DNA of 64,000 bases, taken from Aspidapion aeneum. Its lineage: Eukaryota; Arthropoda; Insecta; Coleoptera; Brentidae. The stretch lies in the NCBI GenBank assembly GCA_963576565.1, contig OY755044.1, positions 50,909,847-50,973,846 of the forward strand. Reading direction: 5' to 3'. Under the pieces are notes generated by a model, which was not told where the DNA came from, ran no database searches, and was given only the letters and a program-made list of their open reading frames with translations. The translations under genes were made by a program, and so were the position numbers. Below are positions 53,643 to 64,000 of the stretch, in pieces; the stretch's first letter is position 1, and the number at the start of each line of letters is the position of its first letter.

Positions 53643-55492
53643 TACACAGAAAAAAAAATAATTTTTAAATTTACATAATGCATAATGTTAACTTACACAT
53701 TTTTAGATCAATTGAATTTTGATGATTTCAACACATTTAATGTGTTCAGTTTAATATTACCACATTGTTAACATCAACATTTTTAAATTGAAAAAATCAT
53801 ATTTTCATAAGCACCATACTTGAACAACAATATGGTTAAACTTACAATATACATATTTTTAGCCTCTATGTTTTTAGATTCACCATATTTTGGTTATCCC
53901 AGAAATGTTGAAAGTATTAATTAATTATGTTGGTGTTTTTAATTTTAAAATTTATAAAAAAGCCTTTAATTAAACAAACCAGATTTTTAAATAATACCCA
54001 CTTGTTTCATACCTGTGGTTGAACACTATATATTATTAAAAATACTAAATAAAATTGTAAAATTTAAAGCTTAAAAAGAATTGATTAATTTTATTCATTT
54101 TAACAATATTCTCTTCAGTTTGCAAAAATAAAATTTCGATAATATTAGCGATTCACTTTAATGTTTGCATTTTTATAAATCACCTATACTATTCTGTTTA
54201 TTTTTGGAAACATTCACTGAGCACACAACAGGTAGAATGTGCTCTCTATGGCAAGGGACGTTGCGGAGAGATGCAGGGTAGTACAACGATGCCAGTTGGT
54301 GTCCAGATTCCTAAAATATCAGCAACGAGATTGATTCACATTTTCTTTCTATTAATTTATGGTTGCCTATTTTCTTATTCTCTGTTTTAATTTTAATTAT
54401 TGATGTATTCTATTTTATTAAATTACATTTGATTTAGTATAGATTTTCTCATTATATGAGTTTGGTTGTATATTACTTTATTGATTAGTATTGATTACGT
54501 AATTTTCTATTTTATTTTATTAAGGACACAAGGCAACGCTGTTTGCGGTCAGTATGTTTTACTCTTTCTCGCACATGGTTTTATACACTTCCATTGCTCT
54601 ATCCCTGTCTTCCAAATATTTGGAAAAGCAGTATTGATTTTTAAAGGGAGATGAAGAGATGTGTTTCCTTGGTATTTGAGAAACATAGCATGAGTTTCTA
54701 AAACCCACTCCATCTTTCGCGCAGGAACGCGCGCATGAGAAAAATGGTATGCAGAGTGAGAAGAGGAGATATAGCTTAGAGGTGTTAGAGTGAGAAGTAT
54801 TGTATGGTTCCTACTTCTTCCTCCACGTCCTATTTCGTCACTTTACTGTAGCCATTTTTGATGTTGGTAACACGGAAAAAGTTTTGGCATAGTTTTTAAT
54901 TATTATCAGCCATGTTTTCTGACAAAACTTATTTTAAATTGTCGCGGGATGTTCCTTTTGATTTTGCTTCGTTTACATTTTGTTGTTTGAAGTTCATTTA
55001 CCTTACCTTCGCGACATAACTCCGATGGAGGTTTCAAAACGTGCAACACGCCATGTCTAAAATTCTGCTATCCACCTTTAAGCAGAAGATTCTTGCTGGA
55101 GTCCACCCTCAGAAAGGTAATTACACCATTTTTATTAGTTTCAGTAATATTTTTCCAGTTTTCTTGTTATTTGGCTTGTTTTACACATAGAATTTGATTT
55201 AATAAATTTTCTAAGTGAGGCTTTTTGCATTACAGGGTCCTTGTACCAGGCCACAAATCCATCTATTCATCAATGAAGCACAACTCGTCCTAAATCTCCC
55301 TACTGATTGTCCTGTTATTCCTTTGGCCATGGAGACCATACCGTTTGTAGGGGAGTCCGGGGGAAATGGGTAACCCTTTTAGATTGTCGGCATAGACCTT
55401 GCAGTGAATAATGTGCCTAGGCTGCTTTCCTGTTGGTTGATGGAGACTTCCAGTAAAATCTACATGCAGTAAAGTCGGTATTTTCTCTATTC

Positions 55493-55493
<1 letters not shown>

Positions 55494-55573
<80 letters not shown>
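55494..55573. repeat. (TA)n microsatellite
   Basis: About 80 bases of uninterrupted TA. Such tracts are prone to length error in assemblies. Confidence 0.95.
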
Positions 55574-55576
<3 letters not shown>

Positions 55577-56004
55577 TTAAATACCTATTTGTAAATTTGA
55601 CTCAACTTAATTTTACTTTCTATTTAAATTAGTTTGATTACCTTTCCTTACGATGATAAGGGTTTTATTAGATAATTTGGTTATGGATTTGCTTTCTACT
55701 GAGTGAGGCCAATTTAACTATCTCACAGAGGTACTAAGGTTTCCTTGGTTTATCACTTTAGTAATGGCAAATTTTTAGTATTACCTTAGATTTTGTATAT
55801 ATTTTTACATACGCTGCCTGCGTATTAGTTTAATTTCACTAATTACTTTACGTTTGATTCAATAACTATGACATAAGATTACTGACTATTAATTATTTAT
55901 TATTTTTCCCTGTTGCGCCATAAATCGATGTAACCAAAAGTGCACTCTTGGGTCCGTTTTGGTGAACACTAAAATGTCAATAACTCCTTACTTATACATA
56001 AAAA

Positions 56005-56485
56005 CGAGGGGTGAACAGCTCTCACAATCGGTGTACACATTTTTCACAATCTGTTCACAATCCTTCACAATGCCTCCCAATCACCCACAATCTCTTACAA
56101 TCTTACCACAATCCTTCACAATCCCTCACAATCTTACCACAATCCCTCACAATCTTTACACAATCCCTCACAATCTTAGCAAAAGATTGTGGATTTTCAT
56201 AATCGGCGTACACATTTTGGGGTTAGCTGGTCACCCCTGGTTATGAAGTAGGAGGCCCGGTAACACTAAATTAAGAGGGCGGCCAAGGAAACGATAGACA
56301 TGATGACCTTTTTTTTTCTGGTCGCCAGAATTTTTGATGTGACGGCCCCCCCTTCAGGTATGCTACACCGCTGCACAGTCCTCCACAATCCCTCACAATC
56401 TTGCCACAATCTCTCACAATCTTAGCAAAAGATTGTGGATTTTCACAATCGGTGTACACATTTTGGGTTAGCTGTTCACCCCTCG
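56005..56485. mobile_element. hAT-like MITE with CACAATC minisatellite
   Basis: Inverted ends CGAGGGGTGAACAGCT and AGCTGTTCACCCCTCG. Perfect 8-bp duplications CATAAAAA lie at 55997-56004 and 56486-56493. The interior is mostly a short repeat of CACAATCCCT/CACAATCTTA type (56035-56170 and 56380-56430) with GCAAAAGATTGTGGATTTTC twice. Between the two blocks is a unique roughly 150-bp piece, perhaps a later insertion. Confidence 0.85.
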
Positions 56486-56493
56486 CATAAAAA

Positions 56494-57238
56494 TAATATT
56501 GACAATCATTTTTCCCTTTTAACTATAGGTTAGTTTGATTTTGATTACTCCGGTGAATCTAATCAGTAGTTCACTCCCGAAATCACGCTATGAACTTTGA
56601 TTAGCAGTTTACTTATTTTAATTATGGTCTCTGAACTACATGCCATCTAGGTATTCGTGATCATTTATCTAGTGCTATTTTTACCTACTTGTAAAAAGTG
56701 AATTGTAAATTTACCTTTGTAAAACTCCGATCATTTTGATACAAGTACAGGATTACAGGATTAAAAAAAAAACAACTTTCAGTGGCCTTAATTATTTATT
56801 TTCCCTTTTAATTAATTATTTAATTAATTAATCCAGAACTATTATTATTTAATATTATTAAATTTTCTTTCTATTTCTTTATCCCATTTTGTTTTAATTA
56901 ATCTATAAATAATAATTATTAATTAAAATTAATTGGTTCCGATTTAATTAATTTCAAGTGGCAGGCGATTTTATAGAAAATGTCCCACTTATTTTACATT
57001 TTATTTATGTGAAATTGAGTTCTCAACGAGACCGAGGAATTGGAGAAGGTTCGCGACTTCCTGGCGCCTTTTTGACTTTGTATCTCAGTAACTATGGCTT
57101 TTTAATTAAAACTTTAATAAAATATTTAACCCCTCCCACCAGCTCCGGAATTCTGAGCGTACGGGCAAACCCTATTGCAACTGCACTCGCAGCTCAATCT
57201 CACAAAATAAAATTATATTTCTTATTCAACCGAATTGT
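56494..57238. other. AT-rich, no gene seen
   Basis: Contains TTAATTAA-rich low complexity at 56795-56950. The open frame 56958-57347 has no recognised domain and overlaps an inverted repeat, so it is not called. Confidence 0.4.
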
Positions 57239-57590
57239 TAAAATATATAAATCAAATATTGGAATTTTGACACCTCATATCTGGAAAACTACATACAATA
57301 GCCCCATGATGTTGGGTATTGTTTTGAATTTTTCAGCAAGAATATAAAAATAAACGAATTTTAAAGGCTACTGTTTTGCACCTGCCATTTTTTACATTTT
57401 TCGTTTTTTGATATCAAAACAAATAAATAGCATTAACTGCAAAACAAAAACCTGCTTTATTCAAAACTATTACAGCAGTAAATTTTTCGCAAAAAATCCT
57501 TTAAAATGATACCCAACATCATGGGGCTGTCATACATTTTTTTCGGGATACAGGGTGTCAAAAAATTAAATTTTGATTTTTTAACAGTCA
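57239..57590. repeat. imperfect inverted repeat, arms about 80 bp
   Basis: The left arm has GCCCCATGATGTTGGGTATT (57301) and the right arm AATACCCAACATC-like ATACCCAACATCATGGGGCT (57510), with extension on both sides (TTTGACACCTCATAT against ATACAGGGTGTCAAA). It may be an old MITE. Confidence 0.6.
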
Positions 57591-57762
57591 ATATCTCAAA
57601 AACTGGTAAAGTGATCCCTATGATAGTATACTTTTTTAAAAGTAAATTTGAGCACAATTTAACTCTAATATTAAAAAATTGTGCTTCTAAAAAAAATAGT
57701 TGACCTAACCTCAAAATTACATATTTATGAAAGGTCTCGGTGAAGGATTTTAATTTCATTTA

Positions 57763-57866
57763 GGGTCCATCTCACCGACTTTTTTTTCTTTACTTAGCTT
57801 AAAGTCTTTCTTAATATAATCATAATATGTAACTAAGTTACGAAAAAAAATGTCGGTGCGATGGGC
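57763..57866. mobile_element. short MITE, about 104 bp
   Basis: The left end is GGTCCATCTCACCGAC followed by T8C. The right end, inverted, is AGCCCATCGCACCGAC followed by ATT and T-run. No coding capacity; the target duplication is unclear. Confidence 0.55.
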
Positions 57867-58714
57867 TATTAGAGTCATACATGTAAGCATGTTAAAAATA
57901 CATGTTGTAAGAAATGTATATTTTTTTTCTTTAAATTGGTGATTTTGCTAACTGTGCCTCTAAACCAACTGTGGTAGTTATTTATAGCTTTTTTTGAAAC
58001 GTTTTAAGGGCTAAATTAAACATTTCTATGTTGTCAAAACAAACATTTAAAATGGTTAAATTAACGATATTTCTCATTAGACTTGACAATGTGAGTTTAT
58101 TAATAACGCGAAATTAGGTTCAGACGTTTTGCATTTTTGAAAAAGTATATTCTTAATTTAACAGGCTGATTATGTTAAATTGACAAAATAAGTTGTAGGT
58201 AATGCATAAATGTGTTAAGGTATAGTCAAAGGCACGATTTTGTCAATTTAGTTATACCGTTTTATTTTTTATATGCAAAAATATAATTTGGTTAAGTTAA
58301 ACAAGTTTTTTTTAAGTTAACATTTTCTTTTTTTCTGTGTACTATTCTAATTTAAAGTCTATTCTAATACGCCCACTGGTGGTTTGTTATAGCCTTAATT
58401 GCACGAAGCATGGTCTCGGGGTCGTGAGAATTGTGCAGACACATATTTTCGAGGCACATTCAATGCTGGGCTGTTCCTATTCACCCCGTCAGCTGTTACC
58501 ATTTACCTGCTGGTAACCTTAAAATTACAATATTTTTAAAAAAACATTGTAACTTTTTCGATTTTAACATTTAAGTAAAAATTTAATATGGGCCTTTACC
58601 TACATCAATTGTGTGTGCTACTTTTTTATTGGATTTGTACTTATAAACAATGAGCAGCACTGTCCCTAGAGCAAACATTACTGGGGAAAAATTAAATTTT
58701 AAGCATTAATATTA
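57867..58714. other. no gene seen
   Basis: AT-rich flank, including the proposed right end of the TA-flanked element at 58339. GCTGTTCCTATTCACC near 58470 is the inverse of GGTGAATAGGAACA at 53157. Confidence 0.35.
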
Positions 58715-59860
58715 ATGTCGCAAAAATTACCAACCAATGGCATTTGCTCTAAGTGTCTTTCACATTTTGTGTTTAGAATCAAATATGGAAATAAAGATCT
58801 GTTTGGGTATCCATGTGACGGTTGCAAAACTATTTTATGCAGAAAATGCGAAAAATGGGGGACGACAGAAGTTCGGTTTATACAGACTGTATCCCGCAGA
58901 ATCCCTTATTTTTGTAGTGAATATGCCCAAGAAAAGTCGGGAACGACTATTAAACAACTGAGAAAATTTGAAGTTGAAAGTAAAAGTTTAAGGGCAGAAA
59001 TGGAAAAACTTGAAGGTAGAATTATAGATAAAGATAAACGCATATTTGACTTAACTGAGGAAATACAAAAATTAAAGCTTAAAAAAAATTAAATTGAGGA
59101 TTGCTTAAAAAGGAAAAAAAGGTGTACCATGGATTTCGAAAATGAAGTGTTTGCCGCAGAAGAAAATTTTCAAAAAGAATTAAAAAGACAAAATACCGAA
59201 ATTGATGAGCGTAAAGCTAAAATTTATGAACTAAGTAAGGAAAACATCACATTTACAAAAAAGATAACAGAGCTATTTGACAAAATCGATGAATACAAAC
59301 TAATTATTACTAAGTTAGAGAATGAACAACAGAAAATGAATACTATAAAGAATGACATGTTGAGCACCATAAAAACTTTAACATTGGACAACGAAGTGTA
59401 CGTAAAGGATTATAAAGAGTCACAACATCAGCTTTTTTACTCAGAGATAGAAAAATTGAAAATAAAAATAGTCAAATGAAAGATAACATAACACAATATG
59501 ATGTGATAAATGAAAACAAAAATTTTAGACAAAAAGAGCAATCTAAGCATAATATTCTTAAATGTCGTCGAAAATATTTGTAATTAGACAAAGGACTTTA
59601 AAACTACGGACTATGTTATCGTCAGTGGAGGTCAAAGCAATGCAGAATTGGGAGGTAGAATTGAAGTATCTGTCACTGAAAAAGTTTTGCACGTAAGAAG
59701 GAACACAAATCTTATTATAATTATAGTATGTTTCTTAACTTGAATTCTTTTTTGAACTCATCCTTTTTTAACCAACGCAATAACACTCTAAAATATGCAG
59801 GTAAAATTAAAGTAGTAGAAAAGTTATCTGAATATTTAACAAAACATTTTTTAGTATAAA
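58715..59860 (+). pseudogene. zinc-finger, coiled-coil, SGNH-like protein remnant (LINE ORF1-like)
   Basis: ATG at 58715 opens 125 codons with a Cys pattern ICSKC, PCDGCKTILCRKC and FC, like a PHD-type treble-clef finger, then a heptad-rich helix (KSLRAEMEKLEGRI). After a stop at 59090 a second frame (59129-59479) continues the coiled coil (EIDERKAKIYELSKEN). Further broken frames give KTTDYVIVSGGSNAELGG (about 59600-59650), similar to the GxN block of SGNH hydrolases, and SFFNQRNNTLKYAGKIKVVE (about 59765-59825). Finger, coiled coil and SGNH order is known from ORF1 proteins of CR1-like LINEs and from multi-copy insect families. No matching RT lies on this strand. Confidence 0.5.
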
Positions 59861-59889
59861 CAACGGCGAAACCAATCAAATAAAAATTA

Positions 59890-59998
<109 letters not shown>

Positions 59999-59999
59999 A

Positions 60000-61960
60000 T
60001 CGGTTTCACAACGTTCTACGTCTTCCTATACCCAATCTCCACTCGTTTCTGTTTGCCCATAATTCATCATCTAGGCCTCTTAATCTTATTTGACTGTCTA
60101 TTCCTTCTCTCCAGCTTCTCCTTGGCCGTCCTCGTTTTGTTCGGCCAGTTGGTTTCCATTGTAGTATTTGTTTAGGTAGTCTTTCATCATTCATTCTTTG
60201 TAAATGTCCGTACTACACCAGTTGCTTTGTTCTTATATCATCCACTAAAGTACGTTCCCCCACTGTCATAATTTCTCTTATTCTTTGATTTGTAACCCTT
60301 TCTCTTTTTGATTTTTCTGCTGCTCTTCTCCAAGAGTCCATCTCAGTTGCGGAAAGCATTTTTTCTGTTCTATCCTTGTTATGTTTTGATATACTTTGGT
60401 CCCAAATTATTTCATTTAATAAAGTTATTGCTTTTCTTCCTTGTAAGTTTCGATCTTTTATAGCTTTGTCTAGTGTTCCGACAGCTGTAATTTTTAGACC
60501 TAAGTATTTATACACATCACAGGACTGAATTCGCTGCCCGGTATTTAAGATTAGAGCCTGTTTCATTCCACCGATACACATATACTCTGTCTTATTGAGA
60601 TTAACCTCTAGTCCCCACTTATTGCACTCTTCTATTAGTTTTCGTGTTATATATTCGAGGTCGTCATAATCCTGAGCCACTACTATCTGATCATCGGCGA
60701 AACATAAAGTATACAAGGTGGTTTCGTCCAACGGAATTCCCATGTTTTGGCATTTTCTCTTCCATATTTTAAGGACTTGTTCCAAGTATATCTTGAAGAG
60801 CGAGATACAGCAACCTTGTTTAGTTTTGCCTTTATTTTAATTTTTGCCTTACTATTGCGGTATAACTCTTTGATGGCCTTAATTAGTTGTACGCTTATGT
60901 TTGTGTTTTCCAACGCTTTCCAAAGTAGATTTAGTGGTATACTATCATATGCCTTCTGCAAATCGACGTAAAGCAGATGCAGCTCTTGTCCGTATGCCAT
61001 TTTCTTTTCAATAACTTGGGTTATACAAAAGAGATGATCTGAAGTCGATCTACCCGCCCTGAAACCAGCTTGTTCTTCTGCCTCCATGTCTTTATATTCG
61101 CTCTCCACTTTATTTCTTATTATTTTACCGTATATTCTGCTTAGCGTACTAGTCACAGATATACCTCTATAATTGTCACATATATCTTTCCTTCCTTTTT
61201 TGTGTATTGTGGATATATATGACGTTTTCCACTCAGTTCGGCTGGGATATTTCCGGGTCCGGCAGATTTACCGCTTTTTAAGGTTGTGCACACGTTTTTG
61301 ACCTCAGAGATTGTAAGGGGTACTGGAGATCCCATCGTTCTAATTATATTGTCTCTTGCGTCTTCCTTGAATTCTGCTCTATCTTCAGTTAAAAGTTTTT
61401 TAAAATGCTCATCCCATTCTTTGTCTGGAATTGGTAAAATGATATCTCTGCATGTTTCTTTTTTAATCGATCTTATGGTTTTCCAGCTTTCGGTACTTCT
61501 CCTACCTAAGTAAGAATCCATTTTCTGGCACTTTTGCGTCCACGAATGATTTTTCGTATCACTGATCGTTCTTCTCACCTTTGATTGCGCGATTTTGTAT
61601 TCTTGTCTGCTTCTATCTGTCTTTTGGGATAAGTAGGTGTGATATAATTTCCTTTTTTCCTCTATTTCTCTTTCAATCTCAGCATCCCACCAGTATGGTT
61701 TTCTTCATTTAGAAGTTTCTTCCACTAATCCTAGTGCTTCTTCACTTCACTTCCGCATGTTGATCCACGCTTTGTTCTGACATCTTGAATTTTTAGTTTT
61801 GTCTTTTGTTTAATGATAATGACGGATTTCAGGTTTTGTGAGGGTTTGCTCCAGGTGTATTTGTATATTTCCTTATGTTGAAAAAAACCGTTTTGGATTC
61901 TTAGATCTAATTGCTCACATATGTTACGTGTGAAATTATCCTTAAGACACCGTGTAGTTT
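60000..61960 (-). pseudogene. LINE, RTE-like, 5'-truncated, frameshifted
   Basis: From 61960 down: endonuclease tail (IQNGFFQHKEIYKYTWSKPS), linker (61578-61153; LKSGKSAGPGNIPAEL), RT palm and fingers (61156-60683; AEEQAGFRAGRSTSDHLF and LYVDLQKAYDSIPL), catalytic LCFADDQIVVAQDYDD with KYLGLKI (60785-60213) and the typical end DERLPKQILQWKPTGRTKRG with SWREGI (60194-60006). The FADD catalytic pair is intact but the frame changes at least three times. It is the same broad family as the endonuclease remnant at 4620-6450, and the two pieces are complementary halves of such an element. Confidence 0.85.
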
Positions 61961-63957
61961 CACACTAACAATTGTGGTTAGTAATCAACATTCTTTTTAT
62001 AAATCTACTTTAAATTCTATAAACCTACCTTAAGTTTATGTCAAATCAATCCATGTTTCGCGCACTGTTAGACAGGTTCTGTTGTGATTTAAGATGGGCA
62101 TTTTTACAAATTGTATCACTGACTGCCGGAAAATAAAACACCTTTTTATTAGTTGAAAAATTAGAAAACCGTGTACTTAATTCGATTTTATTTACCTATG
62201 GAAAAGTGAGGCTGTAATACCACGCGCGGTGTTTTGGTTGGTTGCACAAGCACATTTTGCAGGTTGGTTACATTTCTCTGGTTGTATGGCTGCTCACGGA
62301 TTACTTATTCTGCTCGGTGCTGAATCTGGAACACTGGGACATTGTTTATATTATCCGGACTCATGAAGCAAATAAGGGCTGATGTTGTACATTGGTTGCA
62401 CAGTACATTTTTCTTGAATTTTGAGGAACGATTAACTTGGTTCTGATTGACAATACGGTTCGGTGCAACCAGTTCAGGAGGTTTGTTCTGTCCGAGTTGT
62501 GGTTGGTGCAGAGATGGAACCCGGGTTGGTTGTCACTGGTCGACTGTTCTTTCGTTCTTTTGACATCTTCCCTTTCTTTTGACATTTGTCTTTCTGGAAG
62601 CACCCTCGTGTAAAAGGGGATCGTTTTCCAGCCCTTAAAAAGGGGCAAGACCGAATTTTTGTTATTAAAAACTGTTCGATCTGTCTCCCGGCTACTGCTG
62701 AAACATGGGTAGTACCAGTGGAATTGTATATGGTAGCACGACCCATTTTAGCCTAATGTGCTAAGCCGAGGGCTGTGATGTGTCCGCTCTACCGGACTGT
62801 AGGATGAGACTGCGTTGGAGTGGGGAACCCTTCTTTCAGAAGGGTTCTCCAGGTGGGTTCTGCGTTTGAACGTACAAGAAGTTGTGTCTTTCTCTGTGTG
62901 GTTGTATGCTGTGACTGATTAGAACAGCCAGGTGATGTTGGTTCTTACATTGGTGTAATCAAGAGATGTGACAGCTCTTATGACAAAATTTTTACAATAT
63001 CAAGTTAGTAATTTGTAGTCGATCTTGGTTTAGGCCTAACTAAATATTTAGTCGTTGTCAAAGCTAATTTAAAGGTCGGTTATTGGCCACAGCCTATTGA
63101 CCAGGTTCGACTATAATATAAATAATAACTCATACTATTTGTTTTTATTTAAAATAATACCATGTTTCTTATATAGGTAACTTAACAATTGATATTCATA
63201 ATATTTTTTTTTCCCCAGTGTAAACGACACCCTGAGCTCAGACGTCGGAAACTATATTGTTTTTTTATATTTATCAATTTTATTTGCAAGAAGGATGATG
63301 ATTTCTAAACTTGCATAACTCCATTTTCCTATTCAACTTCAATTTTAAAATAAAAACCATATTTTGTTTTTTTAACCTAACTTACTGTTTTGCTTAGAAA
63401 TGTTAATTAATATTAATGATTAATAATTTCCTCCATTTAAACTGTTAGCAGATAAAGAAAGCCCATTATACAATCTACTTAACCTCAATCCTTGTGTTTA
63501 CTTATTTTGATAACCCTCTGACAGTGTCGCCGAATAGAATCAAAGAAATTGCCAACCTATTCTCGTGGGAGTATTCCTAGTTCTTTTAAGGGAAAATTGT
63601 TACAGTGATTAAATAGTTAGTTAATTGAAGTATTCAGTTTCCTAAATAGAGTAGTAATTAGTTCGTATTTGGGATTGTTATTCTGTGAACAAAATCTATA
63701 ACAAAAATTTAACACCCGACGTCCCCCACCTTAACAAATACGTGGCGCCCCTGGTTTTTCCTAATTTAGGTTTTTCTGGACTTGAACCCATGACCTTCCG
63801 GCTGTTAAACATAAAAAAGCTGGCGGCAGGTGGGACCGGCGTTGTTTATTGCAACTTGTCGATTTTGTTAGGGTCTTGGATATATACTAGAATTTATTTT
63901 GAAAATATATATCAATAGAAACAAGGGTGATGTACACAAAAAATTAGGGCCGCAACA
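61961..63957 (+). other. non-coding; right part probably the LTR of an element leaving the window
   Basis: No coding region is supported. A small hairpin, GAACCCTTC-TTTCA-GAAGGGTTC, lies at 62825-62847. Because a primer-binding site starts at 63962, some of this sequence, ending CGCAACA at 63957, should be a 5' LTR. Its left boundary could not be found because no second copy is in the window. Confidence 0.45.
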
Positions 63958-63961
63958 GATT

Positions 63962-63981
63962 TGGCGCCCAACGTAAAGGGC
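63962..63981 (+). promoter_or_regulatory. LTR-retrotransposon primer-binding site, tRNA-Lys type
   Basis: TGGCGCCCAACGTAAAGGGC follows CGCAACAGATT. The first 13 bases equal the Gypsy-A primer-binding site; the following bases differ. It indicates a plus-strand LTR element whose body lies beyond the window. Confidence 0.6.
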
Positions 63982-64000
63982 TAGGGTTTTGTAGATAAGC

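Larger units (their letters stand above)
53645..58339. mobile_element. candidate 4.7-kb TIR element, TA-flanked
   Basis: It starts CACAGAAAAAAAAATAATTT and ends, inverted, CACAGAAAAAAAGAAAATGT. Both subterminal parts contain ATGTTAACTTA. TA precedes the left end (53643-53644) and follows the right end (58340-58341). No transposase was recognised inside. It contains microsatellite and other small elements, so the pairing of these ends could be coincidental. Confidence 0.3.

Noticed and set aside
56035..56435. Regular short repeats that could be taken for a CRISPR-like array
   Set aside because: The units are 10-15 bp of CACAATC type without spacers of fixed length, in a eukaryotic MITE.
62361..62746. 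Two overlapping minus-strand frames of 90-95 codons
   Set aside because: No recognisable domain, mutually overlapping, and in sequence that is probably LTR or intergenic.
63778..63788. GGTTCAAGTCC on the minus strand, a match to the RNA polymerase III B box, suggesting a tRNA gene or SINE
   Set aside because: No A box at the right distance and no cloverleaf could be drawn; an isolated 11-base match is weak.

Overview
This is an arthropod, almost certainly insect, genomic window. It is AT-rich, has spliced exons with GT/AG borders, and carries a very dense layer of mobile DNA: MITEs, hAT, RTE-like LINEs, Ty3/gypsy elements and a Polinton. The order is not certain; a beetle or hemipteran with a large repeat-rich genome would fit. 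No bacterial-type genes, CRISPR arrays, rRNA or tRNA genes were seen.

Host layer. Three plus-strand exons (375-565, 1698-1833, 52571-52720) join with matching phases and together read as one continuous coiled-coil segment. The protein loosely resembles IQCD/DRC10, a dynein regulatory complex subunit. The gap between the second and third exons would be an intron of about 50.7 kb, and nearly all of the mobile DNA sits inside it.

Nested layer, outermost to innermost, each level supported by terminal sequences and a target-site duplication. (1) A 128-bp foldback MITE (8147-8212 plus 51361-51422) is split by (2) a plus-strand Ty3/gypsy element, Gypsy-B (8213-51356, TSD AAAT). The 5' LTR of Gypsy-B is split by (3) a Polinton/Maverick (8237-40303, termini AGT...ACT, 6-bp TSD AACGCC, inverted repeats of about 370-385 bp). 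The Polinton is in turn interrupted by (4) a minus-strand Ty3/gypsy element, Gypsy-A (19424-38769, LTRs of about 3.2 kb, TSD CTTA). Without Gypsy-A and one TSD copy the Polinton is about 12.7 kb.

The Polinton keeps recognisable, mostly broken copies of a virus-like gene set. On the minus strand are a putative secreted protein, a conserved unknown, a major capsid-like protein, a penton-like protein, an adenain-like protease and a phospholipase A2-domain protein. On the plus strand are an FtsK/HerA-type packaging ATPase, a small ORF, a Cys/His-rich protein, a putative OB-fold-like protein and a protein-primed family B DNA polymerase. A small minus-strand repeat protein lies next to the right inverted repeat. 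No retroviral-type integrase was found. At least three of its gene regions have apparent spliceosomal introns. Capsid, penton, protease, ATPase and polymerase together form the core set expected of a virion-forming ancestor.

Gypsy-A has an internal tandem triplication (24368-28847) of a gag-protease-RT segment, with one copy internally deleted. It also has a 5.3-kb A-run-rich leader without plausible genes. Gypsy-B is older: its LTRs and gag are interrupted by several DNA elements, and its reverse transcriptase has lost the catalytic YxDD block.

Flanks. 1.8-7.3 kb holds two MITEs, a hAT transposase remnant (minus), a LINE endonuclease remnant (minus) and a hAT MITE. 51.4-64 kb holds the third host exon, several inverted-repeat elements, a zinc-finger/coiled-coil/SGNH-like coding remnant (58.7-59.9 kb), a minus-strand RTE-like LINE (60-62 kb) and, at the right edge, a primer-binding site that marks another LTR element running out of the window.
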